Positions 1 to 9,078 of a DNA stretch of 44,670 bases are shown in pieces (position 1 is the first letter of the stretch; each line of letters starts with the position of its first letter). The stretch is from Pseudomonadota bacterium (GTDB taxonomy: Bacteria > Pseudomonadota > Gammaproteobacteria > Burkholderiales > SG8-39), in contig JANXRZ010000159.1 in assembly GCA_025352885.1 (NCBI GenBank), positions 1 through 44,670 on the forward strand, given 5' to 3'. The notes beneath the pieces are model-generated. The model saw only the letters and a list, made by a program, of their open reading frames with translations. It was not told the DNA's origin and did not search any database. The position numbers and the translations under genes were made by a program.

Positions 1-820
1 GCCTCAATAGCTCGGTGACGGTCAGCACCAGGTCCGTGGCGGTCACCCCGCCGCGCAAGGCACCGGTGAGGTTCACGCCGACGACGTCCGGGGTGAGGAA
101 ATACACCGGCTGGCCGAGCATGCCCGCTTCGGCTTCGATGCCGCCCACGCCCCAGCCCACCACGCCGATGCCGTTGATCATCGTGGTATGGCTGTCGGTG
201 CCGACGAGTGTATCGGGGTAATAGATCCCGTCCTTTGCATGGACGCCGCGCGCCAGGTACTCGAGGTTCACCTGGTGCACGATGCCGATGCCGGGTGGGA
301 CAACCTTGAACGTGTCGAAGGCCTGCATGCCCCATTTCATGAACTGGTAGCGCTCGACGTTGCGCTTGAACTCCAGCTTCATGTTGAGGTCGAGCGCGTC
401 CTTGCTGCCGTAATGGTCGACTTGCACCGAGTGGTCGACCACGAGGTCCACGGGCACCAGCGGCTCGATCGTCTTTGGATTCTTGCCCATTTTCTGCGCG
501 ACGCCGCGCATGGCCGCGAGGTCCGCGAGCAGCGGCACGCCAGTGAAATCCTGAAGCACGATGCGCGCGAGCACGAAGGGAATCTCGTCGATTCGCTGGG
601 CGTTCGGCTTCCAGTTCGCGAGCTGCTTCACGTGGGCTTCGGTGACTTTCTTGCCATCGCAGTTGCGCAGCACCGACTCAAGCACGATGCGGATCGAAAC
701 CGGCAGGCGCGCGATGTCGACGCCCAGGGCCTTGCCGAGCGCCGGAAGGGAGTAGTACTTGCCGGTTTTTCCGGAGGCCGGTTTGAATTCCTTGAGCGAG
801 TCGTGCAGGTTATGCGGCAT
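1..820 (-). CDS. acnA: aconitate hydratase AcnA, N-terminal part (cut by window edge)
   Basis: Aconitase interconverts citrate and isocitrate in the TCA cycle and may hydrate 2-methylaconitate in the methylcitrate cycle. The 273 visible residues begin [12 protein letters not shown] and carry the AcnA/IRP-type N-terminus, including a [19 protein letters not shown] stretch, VDHSVQVD and [18 protein letters not shown]. The Fe-S cysteines lie beyond the window. The start lies 11 nt inside the end of the preceding 76-aa ORF, so it is probably translated by coupling as the last visible gene of the mdh-prpC-prpD operon. The N-terminus resembles AcnA rather than AcnD, the 2-methylcitrate dehydratase that works with PrpF; this is judged from memory of the families, without an alignment. 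Confidence 0.93.
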   Translation of the reverse strand, partial: MPHNLHDSLKEFKPASGKTGKYYSLPALGKALGVDIARLPVSIRIVLESVLRNCDGKKVTEAHVKQLANWKPNAQRIDEIPFVLARIVLQDFTGVPLLADLAAMRGVAQKMGKNPKTIEPLVPVDLVVDHSVQVDHYGSKDALDLNMKLEFKRNVERYQFMKWGMQAFDTFKVVPPGIGIVHQVNLEYLARGVHAKDGIYYPDTLVGTDSHTTMINGIGVVGWGVGGIEAEAGMLGQPVYFLTPDVVGVNLTGALRGGVTATDLVLTVTELLR

Positions 821-1040
821 TGAAGCCTCCGTCGTTGATCCAGGTGTTTTCGGGCGTGCAGGCGGGGCCGCGTCGGCCCGCCTCACGCACTTGCTGCAGG
901 ACCTCTGCGCGTTGCTCCAGCAGGGCGGTCAGTTGCTCGTCGCATCGCGCAATCGGCGTGGGGTAGCGGCGGATCTCGTCTGAGAGCTCGGCAAGGCGCC
1001 GCCGAATGTCCCTCGATGGGTCGCTCGTTTGATCGCTCAT
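810..1040 (-). CDS. small hypothetical protein (76 aa) between prpD and acnA
   Basis: I do not recognise this protein. It is 76 residues, charged and probably helical in its first 55 residues (many Arg, Glu, Leu), and ends in a polar tail, [12 protein letters not shown]. It starts 2 nt after the prpD stop codon and its last 11 nt overlap the acnA start, so it is tightly packed between two metabolic genes. That packing is the main evidence it is translated. There is no signal peptide and no membrane segment. It might only couple translation of prpD to acnA, or it might be a small partner of one of these enzymes. The function is unknown. Confidence 0.6.
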   Translation of the reverse strand: MSDQTSDPSRDIRRRLAELSDEIRRYPTPIARCDEQLTALLEQRAEVLQQVREAGRRGPACTPENTWINDGGFNAA

Positions 1041-1041
1041 G

Positions 1042-2493
1042 CTAGATGACGAAAAGGTCGACGAATTCGTTTACCGGCGTGGCCTGCAGGCGCTTCGCGT
1101 CCAGGCACACGTCGAGGATGAGTTGCTGTTGCCGGGCGGGGAAGCGGCGCGCGAGGTTCGTACGGAATTTCTCCACGAGCACGGGCATGCCTTCCTTGCG
1201 ACGGCGCTTGTGACCGATCGGATACTCGCAGACGATCTCCTTCATCTTCGTCCCGTCCTTGAATTCGACGGTTAGCGCGTTAGCGATGGAGCGCTTCGCC
1301 GGGTCGTGATAGTCCTTGGTGAAGCGCTTGTCCTCGACGCAGTCGATCTTGTCGCGAAGCGTGTCGATGCGAGGATCGCCCGCGATGGAGTCTTCATAGT
1401 CGCCTGCCGTGAGGCGCCCGAAAAGGATCGGCACGGCCACCATGTACTGGATGCAGTGGTCGCGGTCGGCGGGATTGTTCAGCGGGCCTTTCTTGTCGAT
1501 GATGCGGATGCAGGCCTCGTGCGTGCGGATCGTGATTCGCTTGATGTCTTCGGGCTTCTTCCCGAGCTTGCCGAGCTCGCCGTGGATCTGCATGGCGCAC
1601 TCTACGGCCGTCTGCGAATGGAATTCGGCCGGGAAGGAGATCTTGAAAAGCACGTTCTCCATGACATACGAGCCGAACGGCCGCTGGAACTTGAACGGCT
1701 GACCCTTGAAAAGCACGTCGTAGAAGCCCCAGCCCTTGGCCGAAAGCACCGAGGGGTAGCCAATCTCGCCGGTCTTGGAAATCAGCGCGAGGCGCACCGC
1801 GCGGCTGGTCGCGTCGCCCGCAGCCCAGGATTTTCGCGAGCCGGTGTTGGGCGCATGGCGGTAGGTGCGCAGGCTCTGCCCGTCTACCCACGCCTGCGAC
1901 ACCGCATTGACCACCTCGTCGTAGCTGCAGCCGATCATGTTTGCCACGACGGCTGTGGAGGCAACCTTGACGAGCACAACGTGATCGAGGCCTACGCGAT
2001 TGAAGCTGTTTTCCAGCGCCAGCACGCCCTGGATCTCGTGCGCCTTGATCATGCCGGTGAGCACGTCCTTCATCAGCAGCGGCTTCTTGCCGTTGGCGAG
2101 CGCCGTCCGGGAGAGCCAGTCGGCCGTGGCGAGGATCCCGCCGAGGTTGTCCGACGGATGGCCCCATTCGGCGGCCAGCCAGGTGTCGTTGAAATCCAGC
2201 CACCGGATCATTGCGCCGATGTTGAAGGCGGCCTGCACCGGATCGAGCTGGAACTGTGTGCCGGGGACCTTGGCCCCGTTCGGTACGACAGTGCCGGGAA
2301 CGATCGGCCCCATGAGCTTGGTACAGGCGGGATATTCGAGCGCCTCGAATCCGCAGCCGAGCGTATCGACCAGGCAGTAACGGGCGGTTTCGAAAGCCTC
2401 GGCGGACTTGATCGAATACTTCGTCGCGTAGTCGGCGATCTGGGTAAGGACGGGCTCGGGCTTGGGGCGGACGTTGGAGATGGGGGCGGACAT
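1042..2493 (-). CDS. prpD: MmgE/PrpD family 2-methylcitrate dehydratase
   Basis: PrpD dehydrates 2-methylcitrate to 2-methylaconitate in propionate breakdown. The 483-residue product starts [20 protein letters not shown] and fits the family length of about 480. Family features seen are [16 protein letters not shown], the early [10 protein letters not shown] segment and [15 protein letters not shown] longer open frame reaches back to 2700, but that extension overlaps the upstream membrane-protein gene and has no family similarity, so the ATG at 2493 is chosen. It lies in the mdh-prpC operon, 23 nt after the previous gene. Family members also act on other citrate-like compounds; prpC in the same operon supports the PrpD call. 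Confidence 0.9.
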   Translation of the reverse strand: MSAPISNVRPKPEPVLTQIADYATKYSIKSAEAFETARYCLVDTLGCGFEALEYPACTKLMGPIVPGTVVPNGAKVPGTQFQLDPVQAAFNIGAMIRWLDFNDTWLAAEWGHPSDNLGGILATADWLSRTALANGKKPLLMKDVLTGMIKAHEIQGVLALENSFNRVGLDHVVLVKVASTAVVANMIGCSYDEVVNAVSQAWVDGQSLRTYRHAPNTGSRKSWAAGDATSRAVRLALISKTGEIGYPSVLSAKGWGFYDVLFKGQPFKFQRPFGSYVMENVLFKISFPAEFHSQTAVECAMQIHGELGKLGKKPEDIKRITIRTHEACIRIIDKKGPLNNPADRDHCIQYMVAVPILFGRLTAGDYEDSIAGDPRIDTLRDKIDCVEDKRFTKDYHDPAKRSIANALTVEFKDGTKMKEIVCEYPIGHKRRRKEGMPVLVEKFRTNLARRFPARQQQLILDVCLDAKRLQATPVNEFVDLFVI

Positions 2494-2516
2494 CGGGTCG
2501 GGTTTCTTTTTAGTGG

Positions 2517-3134
2517 TCAGAACAGGTGTGGCAACAGTTGGTGCTGGTGCGCGATTTCTATGATTTCGGTTAACGCAAATGCCCACAGGTACCACATTCC
2601 GTCGAGTATTCCCTGCCGGATTCGGGCCGGCGAGACGTTGATTGTTTGGAGCTCCTGGTAGAGGGACCAGTCCGGAATCCAGCGAGGAGTTTTCTCGCAA
2701 TAGCGGTTAAATGGCTCGCCGAAAATTTCCCGCAGGCGAACCTCCTCTTCAGCCACGACAGCCGGGTAGAGCAGCCCGAAAAGAACGGCGAGTGCTGCTG
2801 CAAGCGTCGGCAGCCCGACTGCCAACCCGAAGCCGACGATGCCGGCAAAGCTGCCGATATACAGTGGATTTCTTACGACCGAATAGGGGCCTATGGTCGA
2901 CAGAACGCCGTCCTTCGTTCCCCCGATGAAGACGATGCACCAAATCCGCCAGAGCGTTGCGGCTGCGAGCAATGCATACCCGGCGAGTTCCAGCAAGTTG
3001 AATGCCCATTCGGAAAGGTACGTGGGCGGGTCACTGAAGATGGCGATAAACAGCGTCGTTGCAAGGATGATCCGAGACCAGAAAATCCGGTTATGGGCGA
3101 AACTCGTCGACAGTGAATGAATGGCGGCGGTCAC
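2517..3134 (-). CDS. isoprenylcysteine methyltransferase-like (ICMT/PEMT family) membrane protein
   Basis: A 205-residue integral membrane protein with about four to five hydrophobic segments. Residues near 83-95 read [13 protein letters not shown], and later [17 protein letters not shown] is followed by RWIP. This is the usual signature of small membrane SAM-dependent methyltransferases (ICMT/PEMT/NnrU-like). The substrate is unknown; bacterial members are rarely characterised. It starts with GTG, with AAGGA upstream. It sits between DUF3460 and prpD in the methylcitrate operon although it has no obvious metabolic link. By eye its base composition is more AT-rich than its neighbours, which hints at later insertion into the operon. 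Confidence 0.8.
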   Translation of the reverse strand: MTAAIHSLSTSFAHNRIFWSRIILATTLFIAIFSDPPTYLSEWAFNLLELAGYALLAAATLWRIWCIVFIGGTKDGVLSTIGPYSVVRNPLYIGSFAGIVGFGLAVGLPTLAAALAVLFGLLYPAVVAEEEVRLREIFGEPFNRYCEKTPRWIPDWSLYQELQTINVSPARIRQGILDGMWYLWAFALTEIIEIAHQHQLLPHLF

Positions 3135-3139
3135 GACGC

Positions 3140-3322
3140 TCAGTCCTTCAACGTGTACTCGGCCCCACCCGACTTCGGCGCCTTGCGTGCTTCAGGCGGC
3201 TGCGTGCGTTCTTTGGCGTCCTTGTCCCACCAGATGGCGCGGCCCTTCTTCTGGGAGGCGAGCTCCTCGGGATGCTGCGCGAAGAACTCGCGCATGAACT
3301 TGGTCAGGTCCGACTCATACAT
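3140..3322 (-). CDS. DUF3460 family small protein
   Basis: A 60-residue soluble, charged protein starting MYESDLTKFMREFFAQHPEE, followed by QKKGRAIWWDK. This pattern (short helix, then a KGRA-(L/I)-WW/LWDK motif) matches the DUF3460 proteins I know from Betaproteobacteria. A strong ribosome site (GGGGGAAAGCT) precedes the ATG. It lies 39 nt after prpC and 5 nt before the methyltransferase-like gene, so it is co-transcribed. The function is not known; its place beside 2-methylcitrate synthase suggests a small accessory protein of central carbon metabolism. Confidence 0.75.
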   Translation of the reverse strand: MYESDLTKFMREFFAQHPEELASQKKGRAIWWDKDAKERTQPPEARKAPKSGGAEYTLKD

Positions 3323-3361
3323 AGCTTTCCCCCGTTTTGCAGCTTGGTGTGGACGGCGTTC

Positions 3362-4525
3362 TTACCGGCGTTCCTTGAGCGGCAGCCATTTCATGTCGTC
3401 CGGGCCGGTATAGTTGGCTGCCGGGCGGATGATCTTGCCATCGATGCGCTGCTCGATCACATGCGCGGCCCAGCCGCTCGTGCGCGCGATCACGAAGATC
3501 GGCGTGAACATCGCGGTCGGGATGCCCATCATGTGGTAACTCACCGCGCTGAACCAGTCGAGGTTGGCGAACATTTTCTTCTCGCGCCACATCACGGTCT
3601 CGAGCCGGTCGGCGATCTCGAAGAGCTTCATGTTTCCTTTCGTCTTCGATAGCCGTTGCGCGACTTCCTTGATGACCTTGTTGCGCGGGTCGCCGGTCGT
3701 GTAGACCGGGTGGCCGAACCCGATCACGATTTCCTTGTTCTGGATGCGGCGGATTGCGTCGGCCTCCGCGTCAGCGGGGCCGTCATAGCGCGACTGGACT
3801 TCGAAAGCGACCTCATTGGCGCCGCCATGCTTGGGGCCCCGCAGCGCGCCAATGCCGCCGCAGAGCGCGCTGTACATGTCGGAGCCCGTGCCCGCCACCA
3901 CGCGGCAGGTGAACGTGGATGCGTTGAACTCGTGCTCCGCGTAGAGAATCAGCGACGTGTGCATTGCGCGGACCCACTCGGCGGAGGGCTCGGTGCCGTG
4001 CAGGAGGCGCAGGAAGTGCCCGCCTATCGTGTCGTCGTCCGTCTCGGTCTCGATGCGCCGGCCGTTATGGCTGTAGTGATACCAATAAAGCAGCATCGAG
4101 CCGAGCGACGCCATCAGGCGGTCGGCGATGTCCTTGGCGCCTGGCAGGTTGTGGTCTTCCTTTTCAGGCAGCAGCGTCCCAAGTACGGACACGCCGGTGC
4201 GCATGACGTCCATCGGGTGCGCGGAGGGTGGGATGCATTCGAGCGCGGCGCGCAGGTTTGCGGGCAAGCCGCGCAGTGACTTGAGCTTGGCCTTGTAGCC
4301 GGCCAGTTCGGCGGCGTTCGGGAGCTTGTCGTGAACGAGCAGGTACGCCACTTCCTCGAACTCGGCCTCGTCGGCGAAGTCGAGGATGTCGTAACCACGG
4401 TAGTGCAGGTCGTTGCCGGTGCGGCCGACGGTGCACAGGGCTGTGTTGCCGGCGGTTACGCCCGAAAGCGCGACCGATTTCTTCGACTTCGGACCGGCGG
4501 GTGCGGCGGGAGTGGGCTCGCTCAT
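3362..4525 (-). CDS. prpC: 2-methylcitrate synthase / citrate synthase PrpC
   Basis: PrpC condenses propionyl-CoA with oxaloacetate to 2-methylcitrate, the first committed step of the methylcitrate cycle. The 387-residue protein has the citrate synthase fold with all three catalytic residues visible: His233 (GPKHGGANE), His272 (GFGHPVY) and Asp323 (NLDWFSA). An AEHEFNAST segment precedes them. It is shorter than the 429-aa GltA encoded at 10084 and lacks GltA's N-terminal extension, as expected for PrpC versus type II citrate synthase. It starts 7 nt after mdh, so both are in one transcript. Some citrate synthase activity is common in this family. Confidence 0.93.
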   Translation of the reverse strand: MSEPTPAAPAGPKSKKSVALSGVTAGNTALCTVGRTGNDLHYRGYDILDFADEAEFEEVAYLLVHDKLPNAAELAGYKAKLKSLRGLPANLRAALECIPPSAHPMDVMRTGVSVLGTLLPEKEDHNLPGAKDIADRLMASLGSMLLYWYHYSHNGRRIETETDDDTIGGHFLRLLHGTEPSAEWVRAMHTSLILYAEHEFNASTFTCRVVAGTGSDMYSALCGGIGALRGPKHGGANEVAFEVQSRYDGPADAEADAIRRIQNKEIVIGFGHPVYTTGDPRNKVIKEVAQRLSKTKGNMKLFEIADRLETVMWREKKMFANLDWFSAVSYHMMGIPTAMFTPIFVIARTSGWAAHVIEQRIDGKIIRPAANYTGPDDMKWLPLKERR

Positions 4526-4532
4526 ATGCGAT

Positions 4533-5525
4533 TCAACCGAGCAGGCTTTTCACGCCATCCCGCTCTTCGTGCAGTTCCTTGAGCGTTGCGTCCATGCGCT
4601 TGCGGCTGAATTCGCTGACTTCCAGCCCCTTGACGATCTCGTAGCTGCCGCCTTTGCAGGTCACCGGATACCCATACAGGACGCCCTCGGCGATCGCGTA
4701 GCTGCCATCGGACGGGATCCCCATGCTGACCCAGTCGCCGGCCGGCGTGCCGAGCACCCAGTCGCGAACGTGGTCTATCGCGGCATTGGCGGCGCTGGCG
4801 GCCGAAGACAATCCCCGAGCTTCAATGATGGCGGCCCCGCGCTTCTGGACCGTGGGGATAAATGTGGATTCGAGCCAGGCCTGGTCGTTGATCATGGGCC
4901 ATGCCTTCTTCCCGTCCACTTCGGCATTGAAGACGTCGGGGTATTGCGTGGCGGAGTGGTTGCCCCAGATCGTCATCTTCTTCACTGACGTCACGGGCTT
5001 GCCGACTTTCTGCGCGATCTGCGTGAGCGAGCGGTTATGGTCCAGGCGCATCATCGCCGTGAACTGCTGGGGCTTGAGGCCGGGCGCGTTCTTCATTGCG
5101 ATCAGCGCGTTCGTGTTCGCCGGGTTGCCGACCACCAGGACCTTCACGTTGCGGTCTGCGACTTTGTCGAGTGCCTGGCCCTGGGGCGCGAAAATCTTGC
5201 CGTTCGCTTCGAGCAGGTCTTTCCTTTCCATTCCGGGACCGCGCGGACGGGCGCCGACGAGAAGCGCTACGCCGACGTCTTTGAAGGCCACCATCGGGTC
5301 GGAGGCGGCGACCATGCCTTGCAGCAGCGGGAAGGCGCAGTCGTCGAGCTCCATCATCACGCCCTTTAGCGCTTTCTGCGCCTTCTCGTCCGGAATCTCG
5401 AGCAACTGGAGGATGACCGGCTGGTCCTTGCCCAGCATCTCGCCGCTTGCGATGCGAAACAGGAGGGCGTAGCCGATCTGGCCGGCAGCGCCGGTGACTG
5501 CGACACGAACGGGGGCTTTTGGCAT
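4533..5525 (-). CDS. mdh: malate dehydrogenase
   Basis: Mdh oxidises malate to oxaloacetate with NAD+. The 330-residue product starts [20 protein letters not shown], with the dinucleotide-binding glycines at 11-18. It also has the active-site arginines in GARPRGPGM (about 92-99), Asp162 in MRLDHNR and the catalytic His190 in IWGNHS. Length and motifs match the 'type 2' (cytosolic-like) Mdh of Betaproteobacteria. A longer open frame extends to 5603, but the ATG at 5525 has CCGGAG eight bases upstream and gives the family N-terminus. It is the first gene of the leftward operon and faces the divergent GntR regulator. It supplies oxaloacetate to both GltA and PrpC. Confidence 0.97.
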   Translation of the reverse strand: MPKAPVRVAVTGAAGQIGYALLFRIASGEMLGKDQPVILQLLEIPDEKAQKALKGVMMELDDCAFPLLQGMVAASDPMVAFKDVGVALLVGARPRGPGMERKDLLEANGKIFAPQGQALDKVADRNVKVLVVGNPANTNALIAMKNAPGLKPQQFTAMMRLDHNRSLTQIAQKVGKPVTSVKKMTIWGNHSATQYPDVFNAEVDGKKAWPMINDQAWLESTFIPTVQKRGAAIIEARGLSSAASAANAAIDHVRDWVLGTPAGDWVSMGIPSDGSYAIAEGVLYGYPVTCKGGSYEIVKGLEVSEFSRKRMDATLKELHEERDGVKSLLG

Positions 5526-5612
5526 GGCGGGGACTCCGGAGGGATGTGGCTGGGCAGGCGCTGCTGGAAGTCGATGGTAAGCGCCCGCCGCGTGAAGCGT
5601 CAACTCGTCTTG

Positions 5613-5628
5613 TGTCTTTTATAAGACA
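5613..5628. promoter_or_regulatory. palindromic operator candidate in the mdh/gntR intergenic region
   Basis: The 16-mer TGTCTTTTATAAGACA has perfect 6-bp arms (TGTCTT/AAGACA) around four central bases. It lies 87 nt upstream of mdh and 65 nt upstream of gntR, and on the mdh strand it contains a -10-like TATAAA. GntR-family regulators usually bind short AT-centred palindromes in their own upstream region. It is therefore the best candidate binding site for the adjacent regulator, controlling mdh and possibly itself. Binding is inferred, not shown. Confidence 0.55.
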
Positions 5629-5674
5629 AATGACACTAGATAGACGACCTCCGGGAACTGTGCTCCAATCCAAT

Positions 5675-5704
5675 CGATGAGTTCGCCCACACGATGAGTT
5701 CGCC
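5675..5704 (+). repeat. 13-bp direct repeat duplicating the gntR start region, with 6-codon upstream ORF
   Basis: CGATGAGTTCGCC occurs at 5675-5687 and again at 5692-5704, offset by 17 bases. The first copy opens a six-codon reading frame (M-S-S-P-T-R) whose TGA stop overlaps the gntR start codon as ATGA. No good Shine-Dalgarno lies directly before either ATG. The layout could couple translation of gntR to the mini-ORF. Confidence 0.5.
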
Positions 5705-6416
5705 TACATTCAGCCCCCTCTACCAGCAGATCAAGACGCTGCTGCTGGAGGCGCTCCAGTCCGGCGCCTGGCGGCCGGGGACCGCCATCCCGAGCGAGAT
5801 GGACCTTGCAAGCCGATACAAGGTCAGCCAGGGCACGGTGCGCAAGGCGATCGACGAGCTCGCCAGCGAAAACCTGCTCTTCCGGCGCCAAGGCAAAGGC
5901 ACTTTCGTCGCGACCCATGGCGAGCGTCAGGTGCGATTCAGGTTTTTGCGCCTCGCCGCCGATTCCGGCGAGCCGGGCGCGGTCGAACGTCAGTTGCTCG
6001 AATTTCGCCGCGCGCGAGCTGGCGCCGAAGTGGCCAGGATGTTGGAGCTCAAGGCGGGCGACCCGATGGTCGTCATCAAGCGCCTGCTCGTTTTTGGCGG
6101 CGACCCGGTCGTCCTCGAAGAAGTGTGGTTGCCGGGGACCTTGTTCAAAGGGCTTACCGCGGCTGCGGTATCCGATCATCGCGGTGCGCTCTACAACCTG
6201 TTTGAAACCCAGTTCGGCACAAGGATGGTGCGCGCGGAAGAAAAACTCAAAGCCGCGGCGGCCGACAAGGCGAGCGGCGCGTTGCTCAAAGTCGAATCAG
6301 GCCATCCCCTGCTCGCGGTCGAGCGGGTCTCCTATACCTATTCGGACAAGCCGGTCGAGTGGCGAAGGGGCCTGTACAAGACCGACGGCTACTTCTACAA
6401 GAGCGAGCTGGGATGA
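5694..6416 (+). CDS. GntR family (HutC/UTRA subfamily) transcriptional regulator
   Basis: A 240-residue DNA-binding regulator. Residues about 8-70 form the winged helix-turn-helix, with PLYQQIKTLLLEALQSG, IPSEMDLASRYKVSQGTVR and RRQGKGTFV. Residues about 95-235 form a UTRA-type effector domain of the HutC subfamily. It is divergent from mdh and followed at 135 nt by sdhCDAB. Regulators in this position probably control TCA genes in response to a small metabolite, but the ligand cannot be read from sequence. Its start is preceded by a duplicated start region with a six-codon ORF overlapping the ATG. No strong ribosome site is visible. Confidence 0.92.
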   Translation: MSSPTFSPLYQQIKTLLLEALQSGAWRPGTAIPSEMDLASRYKVSQGTVRKAIDELASENLLFRRQGKGTFVATHGERQVRFRFLRLAADSGEPGAVERQLLEFRRARAGAEVARMLELKAGDPMVVIKRLLVFGGDPVVLEEVWLPGTLFKGLTAAAVSDHRGALYNLFETQFGTRMVRAEEKLKAAAADKASGALLKVESGHPLLAVERVSYTYSDKPVEWRRGLYKTDGYFYKSELG

Positions 6417-6450
6417 GGCCCGCAACGCAGCGAGGCGGGCTCCGCGGCGC

Positions 6451-6456
6451 TATAAT
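6451..6456 (+). promoter_or_regulatory. -10 element candidate for the sdh operon
   Basis: A perfect TATAAT follows a GC-rich stretch, about 95 nt upstream of the sdhC ATG, in the 135-nt gap after gntR. No convincing -35 lies 17 bases upstream, so activation or an extended structure would be needed. It is the only -10-like match I saw in this gap. Confidence 0.45.
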
Positions 6457-6551
6457 TCATTTTCCGAATCGGCCCGCAGGATTCGGCCGCATCGGACCCG
6501 GATCCTCAGGCCGGACGGGGCGGGCACTCCTCCGAATCACGATCCGCTGAC

Positions 6552-6941
6552 ATGTCCAACGCCGTCGTTAAAAAGAAAAGGCCGGTCTACCTCAATCTGG
6601 TCCAGATCCGGATGCCGGTCACGGCAATCATTTCGATACTCCACCGGGTCAGCGGGGCGCTCCTCTTCGTATCGGCCGTCTGGATCCTGTTCATGCTCGA
6701 CCGGAGCCTCGCCTCACAAGCCGGATTCGATTCGATCCGGCGCTATGCCGGATACCCGGTCGTCAAGCTCGCGTTGCTGGTGCTCATCTGGGCCTATTGC
6801 CATCACTTCTTCGCGGGCATTCGGTACCTGTTGCTCGATCTCGATAAATGGAGCGACCTGGCGGCTGCCAGGCTGACGAGCTACGTATCGATGGCGCTGA
6901 GCCTGGCCGTCACGGCCTATCTGGGGTTCAAGCTATGGTGA
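6552..6941 (+). CDS. sdhC: succinate dehydrogenase cytochrome b556 subunit SdhC
   Basis: Membrane anchor subunit of complex II, which passes electrons from succinate to ubiquinone and binds haem b. The 129-residue protein has the family start (RPVYLNL), the quinone-site segment SILHRVSGALLF (about 28-39) and three hydrophobic helices. The haem-ligand region reads HHFFAGIRYLLLD, with His84/His85. It is the first gene of sdhCDAB-sdhE. Its TGA overlaps the sdhD start in ATGGTGA. Confidence 0.95.
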   Translation: MSNAVVKKKRPVYLNLVQIRMPVTAIISILHRVSGALLFVSAVWILFMLDRSLASQAGFDSIRRYAGYPVVKLALLVLIWAYCHHFFAGIRYLLLDLDKWSDLAAARLTSYVSMALSLAVTAYLGFKLW

Positions 6942-7279
6942 ATCGCATCGTCGTAGGTGCGCATTACGGCTTACGCGACTGGCTCGCCCAGCGCATTACG
7001 GCCGGCATCATGGCGGTGTATACGGTCATCGCGCTCGTCGTCGTGATCGGTGGTCAGCCCATGAGCTACCAGGTATGGCGCGACCTGTTCACGCAGGGCT
7101 GGATGCGCGTGGCAACGCTCCTGTTCGCGGCAAGCCTAGCGTGGCACGCCTGGGTCGGCATGCGCGACATCATCATGGACTACGTGAAGCCGACCGGCCT
7201 GCGCCTGGCGCTGGAGTCGGTGGTGCTGCTGGCGGTCGCAGGCTATCTCGCCTGGGCCATCCAGATCCTTTGGCGTTAA
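6935..7279 (+). CDS. sdhD: succinate dehydrogenase hydrophobic membrane anchor SdhD
   Basis: Second membrane anchor of complex II. The 114-residue protein has three hydrophobic helices and the typical segment [16 protein letters not shown], in which His71 is the likely haem b ligand and Asp82-Tyr83 the quinone-site pair. An open frame begins further upstream at 6848 inside sdhC. The ATG at 6935 gives the family N-terminus ([16 protein letters not shown]) and the common 7-nt overlap with sdhC. Confidence 0.95.
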   Translation: MVNRIVVGAHYGLRDWLAQRITAGIMAVYTVIALVVVIGGQPMSYQVWRDLFTQGWMRVATLLFAASLAWHAWVGMRDIIMDYVKPTGLRLALESVVLLAVAGYLAWAIQILWR

Positions 7280-7295
7280 CTGCGGAGATAAACGC

Positions 7296-9065
7296 GTGCC
7301 GCTTCCAGTAAGAAGATTTGATGCCGTCGTGGTCGGCGCTGGCGGATCCGGGATGCGCGCGTCTCTCGAACTCGCCCGCGCGGGCATGAAGGTCGCTGTC
7401 CTGTCGAAGGTGTTCCCGACCCGGTCGCACACGGTTGCGGCGCAGGGCGGCATCGCTGCGCCTCTTGCCAACTCAACCGAGGACAACTGGCACTGGCACA
7501 TGTACGACACCGTCAAGGGCTCCGACTACCTCGGCGACCAGGACGCCATCGAATACATGTGCCGTCGCGCGATCGAGGTCGTGGTCGAGCTCGAGCACCT
7601 CGGCATGCCGTTCGACCGGCTCGAGAACGGCAAGATCTACCAGCGCCCCTTCGGCGGGCACACGCAGGATTACGGCAGCGCCAAGATGGCCATGCGCTCG
7701 TGCGCCGCGGCCGACCGTACTGGCCACGCGATGCTGCATACGCTCTACCAGAGCAACGTCAAGGTCAACACGCAGTTCTTTGTCGAATGGATGGCGCTCG
7801 ATCTCGTGCGCGATTCCGAGGGCACGGTCTGTGGCGTCGTCGCAATGGAAATGGAAACCGGCGAGGTCATGATCCTGCAGGGCAAGTCGACGATCCTTGC
7901 AACCGGCGGCGGCGGACGCATCTATGCGGCAAGCACCAACGCGTTCATCAACACCGGGGATGGGATCGGCATGGCGGCGCGCGCCGGCATCCCGCTCGAG
8001 GACATGGAGTTCTGGCAGTTCCACCCGACTGGCGTGGCCGGCGCGGGTGTCCTGATCACCGAGGGCGTGCGCGGCGAAGGCGGGTACTTGCTGAACAAGG
8101 ATGGCGAGCGCTTCATGGAGCGCTATGCGCCCAATGCCAAGGACCTCGCGAGCCGCGACGTGGTTTCGCGAGCGATGACCACCGAAATCAAGGAAGGGCG
8201 TGGCTGCGGCAAGGATGCCGATTACGTCCTGCTCAAGCTAGACCATCTCGGCCCGGAGGTGATCAACCTGCGCCTGCCTGGCATTCGCGAAATCGCCATC
8301 AAGTTCGCGAACGTCGACCCGGTGAAGGATCCGATCCCCGTGGTGCCGACCGTGCATTATCAGATGGGCGGCATCCCGACGAATTACCTTGGGCAGGTCG
8401 TTGTGCCCAAGGGCGGCAATCCTGAAGTCCCCGTCGCCGGCCTGTTTGCGGTGGGCGAGTGCGCGTGCGTATCGGTCCATGGCGCGAACCGCCTCGGCAC
8501 CAATTCGCTGCTGGACCTGGTCGTGTTCGGCAAGGCGGGCGGCGAGAGTGCAGTCGAGGAAATTCGCCGCCAGCCGCTCGCGCACCGTGACTTGCCCAAA
8601 GACGCCGGCGACTACTCGCTTTCCCGCCTCGCCCGGCTGGATTCCGCCACTTCAGGCGAAAGGGTTTTCGACGTCGGCAACGACCTGCGCCGCTCCATGC
8701 AGGCACATTGCGGCGTATTCCGTTTCCCCGACATGCTCATAGAAGGGGTCGACCGCATGAAGGAAATCGCCGAGCGCGCCGGGCGCACCTTCATTGCGGA
8801 CAAATCCAAGGTGTTCAATACGGCGCGCATCGAGGCGCTCGAACTGGACAACCTGGTCGAGACCGCGATGTCGACAGTTGTCTCCGCCGAAGCGCGCAAG
8901 GAATCGCGGGGAGCGCAGGCTCGTGAAGACTTCCCGAACCGCGACGACAAGAACTGGATGAAGCACACCCTGTGGTTCAAGGAAGGCAATCGCCTCGAGT
9001 ACAAGCCGGTGCACCAGAAGCCGCTCTCGGTGGAAACCTTTGAGCCCAAAGTCAGGTCGTACTAG
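7296..9065 (+). CDS. sdhA: succinate dehydrogenase flavoprotein subunit SdhA
   Basis: Catalytic subunit that oxidises succinate to fumarate on a covalently bound FAD. The 589-residue protein has the dinucleotide motif [11 protein letters not shown] (12-22) and His45 in [11 protein letters not shown] as the FAD attachment site. It also shows EFWQFHPTG and the substrate and catalytic region [12 protein letters not shown]. The start is GTG with GGAG eight bases upstream. No nearer ATG would keep the FAD-binding strand. It lies 16 nt after sdhD and 13 nt before sdhB. Confidence 0.98.
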   Translation: MPLPVRRFDAVVVGAGGSGMRASLELARAGMKVAVLSKVFPTRSHTVAAQGGIAAPLANSTEDNWHWHMYDTVKGSDYLGDQDAIEYMCRRAIEVVVELEHLGMPFDRLENGKIYQRPFGGHTQDYGSAKMAMRSCAAADRTGHAMLHTLYQSNVKVNTQFFVEWMALDLVRDSEGTVCGVVAMEMETGEVMILQGKSTILATGGGGRIYAASTNAFINTGDGIGMAARAGIPLEDMEFWQFHPTGVAGAGVLITEGVRGEGGYLLNKDGERFMERYAPNAKDLASRDVVSRAMTTEIKEGRGCGKDADYVLLKLDHLGPEVINLRLPGIREIAIKFANVDPVKDPIPVVPTVHYQMGGIPTNYLGQVVVPKGGNPEVPVAGLFAVGECACVSVHGANRLGTNSLLDLVVFGKAGGESAVEEIRRQPLAHRDLPKDAGDYSLSRLARLDSATSGERVFDVGNDLRRSMQAHCGVFRFPDMLIEGVDRMKEIAERAGRTFIADKSKVFNTARIEALELDNLVETAMSTVVSAEARKESRGAQAREDFPNRDDKNWMKHTLWFKEGNRLEYKPVHQKPLSVETFEPKVRSY

Positions 9066-9078
9066 GGGAACCCAGATA

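Noticed and set aside
1306..2661. 451-aa plus-strand open frame opposite prpD
   Set aside because: It lies antisense to prpD and has the biased composition of a shadow frame in GC-rich DNA; it matches no family.
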